Assembly: GCF_001713475.1 (NCBI RefSeq)
Contig: NZ_CP016499.1
Coordinates: forward strand, 3,845,501 to 3,909,500
DNA from: Agrobacterium sp. RAC06
GTDB lineage: Bacteria > Pseudomonadota > Alphaproteobacteria > Rhizobiales > Rhizobiaceae
Direction: 5' to 3'
Length of the DNA stretch: 64,000 nucleotides
Shown here: positions 43,958-53,289 of the stretch, one piece after another
How the letters are laid out: each line of letters starts with the position of its first letter
Numbering within the stretch: the stretch's first letter is position 1
The notes under the pieces: model-generated
Databases searched by the model: none
What the model saw: the letters and a program-made list of their open reading frames with translations, nothing else
Told to the model about the DNA's origin: nothing
Made by a program: the position numbers and the translations under genes

Positions 43958-46372
43958 ATGACCGAGATGACCACAGTGGACACCCTGCATGGTGAAGCAC
44001 TCGTGCTGGCGGCGGATCAGGCCGTGCGGGCCATCCCGCCGGCCTGGCCGCTGACAGCGACCGTTGCCGTCAACCCCTTCCTAGGCCAGATCACCGAGAC
44101 GCTCGACCAGACGGCGGCCCGGCTCGCCCGGATCGGCGGCGTCAGGCTGGCATTGCCGCGCAAGCATTATGCCGACCAGATCGCCAAGGGCGAGATCACG
44201 GATGAGGATCTGGTTGCAGCGCTCCAGTCGAGCGCGCTTTTCAACCGCATCGACCTGCCGGCGCTCAAGGCTGCCGTTGGTGAGGAGCTGCAGCCGGTTG
44301 TGGCACTCCCGACGATCGCGGAGCTTGCCGCGCGGGCCACGGGCAAGGATTGGCCGGGCCTCGTCTCCGAGCGCATCGGCACCTTTGCGGCCGGTTTCTT
44401 CGATCAGGGGCAGGCCCTTTGGGCCGCTTCCCGGCGTAACGGGCTCTATGCCGCCTGGCGCGCCTTTGCGACCCACGACCTGACGCCGGAAATCTTGGGC
44501 CTGAAAGGCTTCAGCATCCATGTCGACGAAACGCCGGAGACACCATATGCGGCGATCGAACGGGCGGCTGTCTCCCTCGGCCTTGGTGCCGAGCCCGGCA
44601 CCTATTTCCATCAGCTCCTGTTGACCGTCGGGGGCTGGGCGCAATTCGCGCGCCACATCCAGTTCAAGGCCGAGGTCGAGGGCCGCACGGATACAACGGC
44701 GCTTGAACTGCTGGCGATCCGGCTCGTGTTCGAAGAGGCGCTCTATGCGCGTCACAAGACGGATATCGAGAGCGAGTGGCAGCAGGTGCGGCGCGCCCAT
44801 GTCGAGCCGGTCAGCCCGGATTTCGATACCGTCATCGACGGGTTGCTGCAGGTCGCTGCCGAGCGCGCAGCACAGCGGAAGCTCGCGGCCACGCTTGCTG
44901 CACCCTCATCGATCAAGGTTGCCGAGTTGCGGCCAGTCCTGCAGGCGGCCTTCTGCATCGACGTGCGCTCGGAAGTCTTCCGCCGCGCGCTCGAAAGCGT
45001 TGATCCTGCTGTTCGCACACTCGGCTTTGCCGGCTTCTTTGGTCTGGGTGCAAGCCACAAGGGCTTTGCCTCCGACGTATCAGAGCATCGCTTGCCGGTT
45101 CTCCTGAAGCCTTCCGTCTTCAGCTGCAGCGCCGTCGATCACGATGAGGATGCCGATCAGCAGGCGCGGTTCAGCGCCCGTGCCACTCGCGCCTGGGGCC
45201 GTTTCAAGCTGGCCGCCGTTTCCTCTTTCGCCTTCGTCGAGGCGATGGGCCCCGTCTATGCCGGCAAGCTGATGCGCGACGGTCTCGGTTTCGGCAAGGG
45301 CAAGGGTCCGGATGCGGCCAAGCCGCGCTTTGCCCCGAGCCTTGATCTCGACACGCGGGCGGTGGTTGCTGAAACCGTGCTCAAGGCCATGTCGCTCACC
45401 GAAGGTTTCGGCCGCTTCGTGCTGATCTCCGGTCATGGCGCGAATGTGGTCAACAACCCCTATGCCAGCGCCCTTCACTGCGGCGCCTGTGGCGGCTATG
45501 CGGGCGACGTCAACGCGCGTCTTCTGGCCGATCTGCTGAACGACCGGGCCGTGCGCGAGAAGCTGGCGTTGAACGGGATCACCATCCCGACCGATACCGT
45601 CTTCCTCGGCGGCCTGCATGATACGACGACTGATACGGTGACGCTGTTCGAAGGCGACCTGGAGAACGACCTCGCAGCGGAGGATATCGTTCGCATCCGG
45701 CAGTGGCTTGCCCAGGCCGGCCGCCTGACGCGCGCCGAGCGGGCGCGGCGTCTGCCTCGGGCTTCAGCGGAGAGCGTCATCGAGCGCAGTCGGGATTGGT
45801 CTGAAGTCCGGCCCGAGCTCGGGCTCGCGGGCTGCCGCGCCTTCATCGCGGCACCGCGCACAAGGACGGCAGGCCGGTCGCTGGAAGGTCAGGCCTTCCT
45901 GCATGACTATGTCTGGAAGAAGGACGAGGGCTTCAAGATCCTCGAACTGATCCTGACGGCCCCCGTCGTCGTTGCGAGCTGGATCAGCCTGCAGTATTTC
46001 GGCTCGTCGGTTGCGCCGTCGCTCTTTGGTGCTGGCAACAAGCTGTTGCACAATGTCGTCGGTGGCATCGGCGTCGTCGAGGGCAATGGTGGCAATATGC
46101 GGGCTGGGCTCCCCTGGCAGTCGGTCCACGACGGGGAGAATTTCGTCCACGAGCCACTGCGTCTGACGGTTGCCGTCGAGGCGCCCAAGGAGGCGATCGC
46201 CGACATCCTTAAGCGGCATGCCCAGGTGCGCGCCCTGTTCGACAATGGCTGGCTGCATCTCTTCACGCTCGACGAGCAGGGTCAGATGGCCTGGCGCTAT
46301 GCCGGCAATCTCGGTTGGACGGATGTCCGTCCGGGTGCGGCATCGGATGTCGAGCAGAAGGCTGCGAGTTGA
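43958..46372 (+). CDS. dabA: DabA, DUF2309 zinc-dependent inorganic-carbon uptake subunit
   Basis: 804 residues. The four residues of the beta-carbonic-anhydrase-like zinc site known in Halothiobacillus DabA are present with identical spacing: C333 and D335 (FCIDVRSE), H493 (ISGHGAN) and C508 (LHCGACGG). It is thought to hydrate CO2 to bicarbonate unidirectionally, coupled to the ion gradient through DabB. The ATG at 43958 comes five bases after the dabB stop, behind AAGGAG. Confidence 0.93.
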   Translation: MTEMTTVDTLHGEALVLAADQAVRAIPPAWPLTATVAVNPFLGQITETLDQTAARLARIGGVRLALPRKHYADQIAKGEITDEDLVAALQSSALFNRIDLPALKAAVGEELQPVVALPTIAELAARATGKDWPGLVSERIGTFAAGFFDQGQALWAASRRNGLYAAWRAFATHDLTPEILGLKGFSIHVDETPETPYAAIERAAVSLGLGAEPGTYFHQLLLTVGGWAQFARHIQFKAEVEGRTDTTALELLAIRLVFEEALYARHKTDIESEWQQVRRAHVEPVSPDFDTVIDGLLQVAAERAAQRKLAATLAAPSSIKVAELRPVLQAAFCIDVRSEVFRRALESVDPAVRTLGFAGFFGLGASHKGFASDVSEHRLPVLLKPSVFSCSAVDHDEDADQQARFSARATRAWGRFKLAAVSSFAFVEAMGPVYAGKLMRDGLGFGKGKGPDAAKPRFAPSLDLDTRAVVAETVLKAMSLTEGFGRFVLISGHGANVVNNPYASALHCGACGGYAGDVNARLLADLLNDRAVREKLALNGITIPTDTVFLGGLHDTTTDTVTLFEGDLENDLAAEDIVRIRQWLAQAGRLTRAERARRLPRASAESVIERSRDWSEVRPELGLAGCRAFIAAPRTRTAGRSLEGQAFLHDYVWKKDEGFKILELILTAPVVVASWISLQYFGSSVAPSLFGAGNKLLHNVVGGIGVVEGNGGNMRAGLPWQSVHDGENFVHEPLRLTVAVEAPKEAIADILKRHAQVRALFDNGWLHLFTLDEQGQMAWRYAGNLGWTDVRPGAASDVEQKAAS

Positions 46373-46383
46373 GCTTCAAGACA

Positions 46384-46411
46384 GGACCGTCGGCTCCCCC
46401 GCCGGCGGTCC
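46384..46411. terminator. Hairpin between convergent dabA and GH105 genes
   Basis: GGACCGTCGGC-TCCCCC-GCCGGCGGTCC forms an 11-bp stem with one mismatch in a 51-bp convergent gap. There is no T-tract on either side, so termination strength is doubtful. Confidence 0.5.
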
Positions 46412-46423
46412 ATATGCTCCGCG

Positions 46424-47557
46424 TCAGACGGCGTTCACCGCCGGCGGTCGCCATCCCTCGCCTTTTTGGGCAAGGGCGGTGCCTTTTGCGAGTAGACGCT
46501 CGGCCTCAGCCATCATCAGCGGAGCAACACCCTTGATGTCGTCGGGGCGGATGGCTTCGGTGAGGTAATAGGCAACGCTGCCATCGCGATAGATACCGTG
46601 GAAGGGGCCGAGGCCCGCGACACAGCAGACATTCTGCAACTGCCGCCGCCCGCCCTCGACAGGTCTGACTTCGAGATCTGCAAGTGCTTGAAGCGCTGAC
46701 CGCCCAAGGGCCGCATGTCGGTCGATGCCGAGGCGCTCGGACTTCTGCAGGGCGTAGGCGAACATGGCCGTTGCCGAACTTTCGGGGTAGTTGTCCCTCG
46801 TATCTGGCGCATCGATCACCTGCAGCCAGCGATGATCCTTTGTCACCAGGGCGGCGAGCCGATCGTTAAGCGCTGCCAACCGCGCCGACAGGTCGCGGCG
46901 TATATCGCCCTCCGGCAGATGCTCGATCACGTCGACAAAGGCCATGGCCAGCCAGCCGATGGAACGGGCCCAATGCGCCGGCGACAGGCCGGTATTGGGA
47001 TCGGCCCAGTCCTGCAGTCGCGACTCGTCGTAGCCGTGGCGATAGAGGCCGGAGGCTGTGTCGAAAGTCAGGTCGAGCGCCGTGTTGAACTGGGCGATAG
47101 CGTCGTCCATGAGGCTTTGATCACCCAATGCCAAGCCAAGCTCGACTTTGAACGGCATGGCCATATAGAGGCCATCCAGCCAGACCTGATGCGGGTAGCG
47201 CAGCTTGTGCCAATAGGGGCCGCTTGCGATGCGGGGATGATGAGTCAACTGGCGACCGAGCTGTCGTGCTGCATCCAGATAGCTGGCCTGGCCGGTCAGC
47301 CGGTGGAGGTAAAGCAGTGCATGTCCGGGTTGAATGTTGTCGATGTTGAATTCGGTGATCCTGTAGTCAGCAAGACCGCCGTCGGCATCCACCTGGGCGT
47401 CGACCAGACGGGTCAGGTGGTCGAGCCAGCGCCGGTCCCCCGTCGCTTCGTGCAGCGTGATGAGGCCACGATAGAGGCAGCCGTCCTCATAACACCAGGC
47501 ACCTGCCTTGTAGGGTTCGTAGTCGCGGGCGTAGTCGTCGAAATAGGAAATTAGCAT
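46424..47557 (-). CDS. GH105/GH88-family unsaturated rhamnogalacturonyl hydrolase
   Basis: 377 residues of the (alpha/alpha)6-barrel YteR/YesR family: KLRYPHQVWLDGLYMAMPF, HWARSIGWLAMAFVDVIEHLP, and YPESSATAMFAYAL are signature stretches. No signal peptide, so cytoplasmic. It releases the unsaturated galacturonyl residue from pectic oligosaccharides by hydration; the spontaneous product 5-keto-4-deoxyuronate is the substrate of KduI, encoded at 55.9 kb. It is the last gene of the pectin operon, 6 bp after the GH28 gene. Confidence 0.87.
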   Translation of the reverse strand: MLISYFDDYARDYEPYKAGAWCYEDGCLYRGLITLHEATGDRRWLDHLTRLVDAQVDADGGLADYRITEFNIDNIQPGHALLYLHRLTGQASYLDAARQLGRQLTHHPRIASGPYWHKLRYPHQVWLDGLYMAMPFKVELGLALGDQSLMDDAIAQFNTALDLTFDTASGLYRHGYDESRLQDWADPNTGLSPAHWARSIGWLAMAFVDVIEHLPEGDIRRDLSARLAALNDRLAALVTKDHRWLQVIDAPDTRDNYPESSATAMFAYALQKSERLGIDRHAALGRSALQALADLEVRPVEGGRRQLQNVCCVAGLGPFHGIYRDGSVAYYLTEAIRPDDIKGVAPLMMAEAERLLAKGTALAQKGEGWRPPAVNAV

Positions 47558-47563
47558 CGGTCT

Positions 47564-49075
47564 TCATGGGTCCGGGTGAATGGAAGCGGGTGAGAGGCGC
47601 GTCAGACGACTGAACCTCGTGTTTTCGGCAATGATGCCGGCATGGCGCAGCTCCGGCAGATGACAGGCCATCTCCGGCACGGCGGGTTTTGCATCGGCGC
47701 TATAGGCGATGCGCATACCGTCGATCGACACTGCGTCGATCGTCGATTCCGGAAGCCCGTAGAAGACGGCTGCCGCCGTTTCGGCGCCTGAAACCTCGAG
47801 ATTGCGGATGTCGATCCCCTCGATCTTCGGCGTGGCGGCCGAGACGGGCAGGGCGGCGCGGGATTGGACGTAGTCGGAGCGGCCATCGGCATCGCAGAAG
47901 TAGAAGGCGTTGACGGCGATCGGGGTCGCGACATCCTCCATGCGGCAGTCATGGACGCTGATCTTGGAGACGCTACCGCCACGGCCACGCCGGGTCTTGA
48001 TGCGCAGGCCCCGGTCCGTGCCGATGAAATGGCAGCGACTGATCGTGACGTTGCTGATCCCCTGGCTCATCTCGCTGCCCATGACCACGGCGCCATGGCC
48101 GCGCTGCATAAGGCAATTGCGGATCTCGACATTGCGGGTCGGCCGATCCGGGCCACCGCGCGGATCGCGCTTGCCGGCCTTGATTGCCACGCAGTCGTCG
48201 CCGACCGAAATGTCGAGGCCGATCAGGCGGATGTTCTGGCTGGATTCAGGGTTCAGCCCGTCGGTATTGGGGGAGTGCGGATGGTTGCGGATCGTCAGTC
48301 CCGCCGCGAGAACGTCCTCGCAAAGCACGGGATGGACAGTCCAGGAGGGGGAATTCTGGACGGTGATGCCGGCCATGGTCAGATCACGGCAGCCGGACAG
48401 GAAGATCGTGCGCGGGCGCCGGGCTCCGTCGCGGGTTTCCTTCGGCCAGGTCCACCAGTCGCCGCGATCGCCGCCGCCGTCTACGATACCCTTGCCGCAG
48501 ATCGTCAGGTTGTCGCAATCGATGGCGTTGAGGAGGCTGGCGAAGCAAGCTTCCGCGACCCCTTCCCAGGTGCCGAGCACGCGTCCGTCCGGATGCCGGG
48601 CGGATAGAACCGGGCGTCCCTCGCGTGTGCCGATGTCCTGCAGAACCGCGCCGTCCTCGATCAGCAGCGTCATGTCACTCTTCAGGAAAAGCGGGCCTGA
48701 AGTCCAGGAGCCGGCGGGCAGCCGGAGTGTTCCACCCGCCGGCACCGCAGCGATCGCGGACTGGATCGCCGAGGTATTGTCGAGGCTGTCAGGGCTTGCG
48801 CCGTGGTCGCGGATATCGACCAGGGCCGGCTCGTCGGCTGTTCGGAAGGTCGTCCCACCGATCGCCGTCGAGAAGCGGTACTCGCTCTCCGATTCGAGAC
48901 CGTCGAGGGACAGCACGACCGAGGTCGCGCTGCCGGTCTTGACCGTCGTGCCGTCTCCCAGCTGCAGCACCCAGGGCAACACCCGGTCGAGAGCGAACAG
49001 ATGCGCGTCCGCCTCGATCGTGAGGGTTGCTGTCCTAGAAGTCCGGTGCAGCAGCTGGATAGGGCCGTCGGTCAA
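47564..49075 (-). CDS. GH28 family polygalacturonase
   Basis: 503 residues. An N-terminal fibronectin-like segment (about 1-80) is followed by a right-handed beta-helix with all GH28 motifs: NTD (270-272), DD (293-294), GHG (326-328) and RIK (358-360). It hydrolyses alpha-1,4-galacturonosyl or related rhamnogalacturonan linkages. There is no signal peptide, unlike typical secreted polygalacturonases, so it should trim oligogalacturonides after import. It lies 11 bp after the binding-protein gene. Confidence 0.9.
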   Translation of the reverse strand: MTDGPIQLLHRTSRTATLTIEADAHLFALDRVLPWVLQLGDGTTVKTGSATSVVLSLDGLESESEYRFSTAIGGTTFRTADEPALVDIRDHGASPDSLDNTSAIQSAIAAVPAGGTLRLPAGSWTSGPLFLKSDMTLLIEDGAVLQDIGTREGRPVLSARHPDGRVLGTWEGVAEACFASLLNAIDCDNLTICGKGIVDGGGDRGDWWTWPKETRDGARRPRTIFLSGCRDLTMAGITVQNSPSWTVHPVLCEDVLAAGLTIRNHPHSPNTDGLNPESSQNIRLIGLDISVGDDCVAIKAGKRDPRGGPDRPTRNVEIRNCLMQRGHGAVVMGSEMSQGISNVTISRCHFIGTDRGLRIKTRRGRGGSVSKISVHDCRMEDVATPIAVNAFYFCDADGRSDYVQSRAALPVSAATPKIEGIDIRNLEVSGAETAAAVFYGLPESTIDAVSIDGMRIAYSADAKPAVPEMACHLPELRHAGIIAENTRFSRLTRLSPASIHPDP

Positions 49076-49086
49076 GATCGTCCTCC

Positions 49087-50343
49087 TCAGATGCCGGTCA
49101 GCGCGCTGTTGATGCCGTCGATGATCTCGGCGGCGGCGTCTTCGGCCGAAGCCTGGCCATAGGCGAAGGCTTCGAAGGTGCTGTCGAAGACATCTGTCAC
49201 GCGCGGATGCTCGTTGAGCGGCGAGACGCCGACGCCAGCGCCTTCCAGCACGATCTTGTTGGCTTCGACCTGAACCGGCTTGATCGAGCCTGCCTTGGTC
49301 AGTTCGTCGAGCGCGATCTTGCTCGAGGGTACGCCACGGGTTGCTCCGAGGATCTTGATGGCTTCCGGATCGTTCAGCAGGCAGTTGACGATTTCGGCTG
49401 CCGCCTTCGGCTCCTTGCTGTTCTTCGAGATGGCGAAGAGCATGGAGGGCTTGCGGTAAACACCTTCGGTTGTTGCGCCTTCAACCTGAAGGAGCTTGAC
49501 CGGCACGAGTTGCTGGCCGTCTTCCATCGGACCGGCGATCTTCCCGTAGGTGCTGTCCCACTGATAGGTGCCGGCGATCTTGCCGCTGGCCCAGGCCGGG
49601 TTTTCATGCAGTGGCGCATTGCCTCCGGCGGCGACGTCCTTCCAGGACTTGATGACACCCTGGTCGACCATGGTCTGGTAGAATTTCAGGCCATCGGCCA
49701 GCTCTTCTACCGTCCAGGCGACCTGGTTGGTGGCGGGATCGATCAGGTCCTTGCCGGTCTTCTGGGTGGTGCGCAGGATCACGACCAGACGGGCATCGAG
49801 GGCTGTGCCTTCGAAGGGATAGTAATCCTGGCCGAGCTTTTCCTTCATGGCCGGGGCTGCGGCGAGCAGTTCGTCCCAGGTGGTGGGGATGGCAAGGCCC
49901 GCCTTGTCATAGGTGGTCTTGTTGAACATGAAGACGCGACCGGTGGTCGAGACCGGCAGGCCGTTCAGCTTGCCGTCAACGCTGCCGCTCTTCAGATCCG
50001 CCTCTGCCCATTGGCTGAGGTCTATGACGTCCTTGAACTGGTTGAGATCGACGAAACCGTCGCCGTTCTTCGAGAAGATCGGCAGCCAGGGCCAGTTGAT
50101 CTGCATGATGTCGGCTTCGGTGCGACCGGCGAGCTGGGTGGTGATCTTCTCCTGGTGGCCGGTCCAACCGGTGAATTCCGGCGAGATGGTATGGCCGAAC
50201 TTGCCGCCGCAGAGCTTCAAGGCTTCCTGCGTTGCGATATGACGATCGTCGCTGCCCCACCAGGACATGCGAAGATCGGCAGCATAGGCAGTGCTCAGGC
50301 TGGTTGCCGCAAGAAGTGCGGCGGTCATGATCAAGGTTCTCAT
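49087..50343 (-). CDS. Carbohydrate ABC transporter substrate-binding protein (pectic oligosaccharides)
   Basis: 418 residues. A Sec signal peptide covers about residues 1-22 (MRTLIMTAALLAATSLSTAYAA), followed by a MalE-type fold (LRMSWWGSDDRHIATQEALKL). The ATG at 50343 lies behind GGGAGGAG; five further upstream codons in frame are part of that ribosome site. Placed between the ATPase and the GH28 gene, it probably binds oligogalacturonides or rhamnogalacturonan fragments. Confidence 0.9.
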   Translation of the reverse strand: MRTLIMTAALLAATSLSTAYAADLRMSWWGSDDRHIATQEALKLCGGKFGHTISPEFTGWTGHQEKITTQLAGRTEADIMQINWPWLPIFSKNGDGFVDLNQFKDVIDLSQWAEADLKSGSVDGKLNGLPVSTTGRVFMFNKTTYDKAGLAIPTTWDELLAAAPAMKEKLGQDYYPFEGTALDARLVVILRTTQKTGKDLIDPATNQVAWTVEELADGLKFYQTMVDQGVIKSWKDVAAGGNAPLHENPAWASGKIAGTYQWDSTYGKIAGPMEDGQQLVPVKLLQVEGATTEGVYRKPSMLFAISKNSKEPKAAAEIVNCLLNDPEAIKILGATRGVPSSKIALDELTKAGSIKPVQVEANKIVLEGAGVGVSPLNEHPRVTDVFDSTFEAFAYGQASAEDAAAEIIDGINSALTGI

Positions 50344-50376
50344 TCTGGCTCCTCCCAAGTTAGAACGATGACGGCT

Positions 50377-51489
50377 TCAGTCGGCGAGCGAGATGTTCTC
50401 GCCCGTCATTCGGTTGAAGATGTGCGTGGACCGGATATCCGGGCTCAGCCAGACGCGGTCGTCGCGGATGGCGGACCGGTCATATTGGCTGGAGGGCACG
50501 ACGGCGATGAGACGTTCGCCGCCGATATCCACGTAGAGATAGACTTCGTGGCCCATGAACTCGACATGGCTGATGCGCCCCGACAGCGTGCCTGCCGTCT
50601 CGGGCGGCGCGATCCTCAGATGCTGCGGGCGGATACCGATGGTGACCTCGCGCGGTGCGTCCTGATGCAGCCGTTGCGCAAGGCCATCGATGATCGACAG
50701 CGTCTGGCCGGCGGTCACCAGTTCGCCGTTGCCGGAGAGTTCGGCCGCGATCAGGTTCATCTCCGGGCTGCCGATGAAGCCGGCGACGAAGGCGTTGGCC
50801 GGGCGGTTATAGAGTGTCACGGGATCGGCCACCTGCATGATGTGCCCGTCCTTCATGACGCAGATCCGGTCGCCCATGGTCATGGCCTCGGTCTGGTCGT
50901 GGGTGACGTAGATGACGGTGGCTGCCATGCCGTCGGCCTTCAGCTGCTTGTGCAGATCGGTGATGCGCACGCGCATGGAGGCGCGCAGCTTGGCGTCAAG
51001 GTTGGAGAGTGGCTCGTCGAAGAGGAAGACCTGCGGCTTCTTGATCAGCGCACGCCCGACGGCGACGCGCTGGGCCTGGCCGCCGGAGAGCTGCTTCGGC
51101 AGGCGGTCGAGCAGGGCGCCGATCTCCAGCGTGCCCGCCACCTTGTCAGTCGCCTCGTCGATTTCCGCCTGCGGGCGGCGCTTGAGGCGCATGGAGAAGG
51201 AGAGGTTTTTCTTCACCTTCATATGCGGATAGAGCGCGTAGTTCTGGAAGACCATGGAGATACCCCGATCGCCGGGGGCTCTGTCGTTGACAAGCTCTCC
51301 GCCGATGCGGATTTCGCCACCTGTGATCCGTTCGAGGCCGGCGATCATGCGCAGCGTTGTCGACTTGGCGCAGCCGGAGGGGCCGACCAGGACCATGAAC
51401 TCGCCGTCTTCGACTTCGAGGTTGATGCCATGCACAGCACGGAAGGCGCCATAGTCTTTTTCGAGGTTTTTCAGTTGCAACCGGGCCAT
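50377..51489 (-). CDS. Carbohydrate ABC transporter ATP-binding protein
   Basis: 370 residues, UgpC/MsmK type. Walker A reads GPSGCAKST: Ala41 replaces the glycine before the catalytic lysine of the usual GPSGCGKST. The remaining motifs are normal: LSGGQAQRVAVGRA, VFLFDEPLSNLDA and YVTHDQTEAMTMGDR, followed by a TOBE region. It follows the permease by 4 bp. The ATPase encoded at 14.8 kb keeps the canonical glycine. Confidence 0.92.
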   Translation of the reverse strand: MARLQLKNLEKDYGAFRAVHGINLEVEDGEFMVLVGPSGCAKSTTLRMIAGLERITGGEIRIGGELVNDRAPGDRGISMVFQNYALYPHMKVKKNLSFSMRLKRRPQAEIDEATDKVAGTLEIGALLDRLPKQLSGGQAQRVAVGRALIKKPQVFLFDEPLSNLDAKLRASMRVRITDLHKQLKADGMAATVIYVTHDQTEAMTMGDRICVMKDGHIMQVADPVTLYNRPANAFVAGFIGSPEMNLIAAELSGNGELVTAGQTLSIIDGLAQRLHQDAPREVTIGIRPQHLRIAPPETAGTLSGRISHVEFMGHEVYLYVDIGGERLIAVVPSSQYDRSAIRDDRVWLSPDIRSTHIFNRMTGENISLAD

Positions 51490-51493
51490 GAGC

Positions 51494-52402
51494 TTATCCC
51501 TTGATGCCGCCGGCGGAGATGCCGTCGATGAAGTATTTCTGGGCGAGGAAGAAGACGGTGAGAGCGGGCAGAAGCGTCAGCACCGACATCGCCAGCACCC
51601 GGTTCCATTCGAAGGCCTCTGTCGTGTCGATCGAGAGCTTCAGCGCCAGGGAAACGGGGAACTTGTCTACCGAGGATATGTAGATCAGCGGTCCCAGAAA
51701 ATCGTTCATCGTCCACATGAACTGGAAGAGGCAGACCGAAATCAGGGCCGGCATCAGCAGCGGAATGACGATGAAGACCAGCACCTGCCAGGTATTGGCG
51801 CCGTCGACGCGCGCTGCTTCCTCCATGTCACGCGGAATGGCGCGCAGGAACTGCACCAGCATGAAGACGAAGAAGGCGTCGCCGGCGAAGGCGGAGGGGA
51901 CCCAGAGCGGCAGATAGGTATCCAGCCAGCCTAGATCGCGGAACAGCAGGTACTGCGGAATGCGGGTGACGACATTCGGCAGGAGCAGCGTCGCGATCAG
52001 GGTTGCGAAGAGCAGCTTCTTGAACGGAAAATCGAAGCGGGCGAAGCCATAGGCGACAGCGGTGCAGGATATCGCCGTGCCGATGATCTTCGGCAGCACG
52101 ATCCAGAGCGTGTTCAGGAAGAAGGTACCGAAGGTGTAGGGCGTCGAGGTCTGCCAGCCCCTGATATAGCCATCCGCCGTCGGGTTGTCCGGCCAGAAAC
52201 CCGGGTTGGCGAAAATCTCCGAATTGGTCTTGAACGAAGCGCCGATCAGCCAGACCAGCGGATAGAGCATGATGAGGCCGACCAGTGTCAAAAGGGCATA
52301 ACGGAACACGGTAGTCAGCTTCTGTCGGCGCAGATCGCGGCGATTGATTTTGTCGACTTCGTCGATGTCTGCGGTCACGTGGGGGAGGGCGTGGTCTGTC
52401 AT
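51494..52402 (-). CDS. Carbohydrate ABC transporter permease, MalG type
   Basis: 302 residues. A polar N-terminal extension of about 30 residues precedes TM1 (VFRYALLTLVGLIMLYPLVWLIG). The EAA loop reads EEAARVDGANTWQVLVFIVIPL, and the end AQKYFIDGISAGGIKG is the MalG-type C-terminus. It starts 2 bp after the MalF-type permease stop and pairs with it. Confidence 0.9.
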   Translation of the reverse strand: MTDHALPHVTADIDEVDKINRRDLRRQKLTTVFRYALLTLVGLIMLYPLVWLIGASFKTNSEIFANPGFWPDNPTADGYIRGWQTSTPYTFGTFFLNTLWIVLPKIIGTAISCTAVAYGFARFDFPFKKLLFATLIATLLLPNVVTRIPQYLLFRDLGWLDTYLPLWVPSAFAGDAFFVFMLVQFLRAIPRDMEEAARVDGANTWQVLVFIVIPLLMPALISVCLFQFMWTMNDFLGPLIYISSVDKFPVSLALKLSIDTTEAFEWNRVLAMSVLTLLPALTVFFLAQKYFIDGISAGGIKG

Positions 52403-52404
52403 GA

Positions 52405-53289
52405 TCAGCTCCGCTTGTCGCCGGCGTAGTAGACCCAGTGGCGCGAGGACCAGAAGGCAATAAGGGTGAGCGCCATGATGATGAGGAAGAGCACCCAGGC
52501 GATGGCCGAGGCATAGCCCATGTCGAAGCGCAGGAAGGCCTCGTCATAAATGTAGATCGGCAGGAAATAGGTGGCTTTCAGCGGGCCGCCCTGTGTGATG
52601 ATGTAGGGGCCGTTGAACTCCTGGAAGGCCTGGACCATCTGCATGATCAGGTTGAAGAATATGACAGGCGTGATCAGCGGCAGGGTGATGTAGACGAAGC
52701 TCTTCCACTTGCCGGCACCGTCGATCGCGGCGGCCTCGTAAAGGCTCTTGTCGATGCTTTGGAGTGCGGCGAGGAAGATCACCATGGCCGAGCCGAACTG
52801 CCATACGCGCAGCAGGGTGATCGTGAACATGGCATTGGTCGGGTCGCCGAACCAGTTGATCGGTTCGATGCCGATTGTTGCGAGGCCCATGTTGATCAGG
52901 CCGACATCGGCGAACATGTAGCGCCATAGAACGGCAATGGCGATCGAGCCACCAAGGATCGAGGGCACGTAGAAGGCCGTGCGGTAGAGATTGATGAACT
53001 TCAGCTTGTAGTTCAGGATCACCGCAATGAAGAGTGCAAAACACAGCTCCAGCGGCACCGTGACAAAGACATAGAACAGGGTGACGCTGAGCGACTTGAT
53101 GAAGGTACGATCGCTCGTGAAGAGCCTGATGTAGTTGTCCAGGCCGGTAAAGATCGGCGCGCTCATCAGATTGTAGTCGGTGAAGCTCAGGTAGAGCGAG
53201 ATGACGAAGGGCAGCGCTGTGAAGATGAGCAACCCGATGATGTAGGGCGCCAGATAGAAGAGCCCGAGATAACGGCTGTCTCCGCTCAT
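52405..53289 (-). CDS. Carbohydrate ABC transporter permease, MalF type
   Basis: 294 residues. TM1 is LFYLAPYIIGLLIFTALPFVISLYLSF (about 10-36), and the EAA loop reads YEAAAIDGAGKWKSFVYITLPLITP. The ATG overlaps the GH4 stop by 4 bp, so synthesis is coupled to the glycosidase. This is the first transporter gene of the operon; the binding protein comes last, which is unusual for CUT1 operons. Confidence 0.9.
   Translation of the reverse strand: MSGDSRYLGLFYLAPYIIGLLIFTALPFVISLYLSFTDYNLMSAPIFTGLDNYIRLFTSDRTFIKSLSVTLFYVFVTVPLELCFALFIAVILNYKLKFINLYRTAFYVPSILGGSIAIAVLWRYMFADVGLINMGLATIGIEPINWFGDPTNAMFTITLLRVWQFGSAMVIFLAALQSIDKSLYEAAAIDGAGKWKSFVYITLPLITPVIFFNLIMQMVQAFQEFNGPYIITQGGPLKATYFLPIYIYDEAFLRFDMGYASAIAWVLFLIIMALTLIAFWSSRHWVYYAGDKRS

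Noticed and set aside
49207-51504. Plus-strand open frame of 765 codons
   Set aside because: It spans the antisense of three well-defined ABC genes, including their gaps, and shows low-complexity DVDDGG-type repeats of antisense coding rather than any domain.
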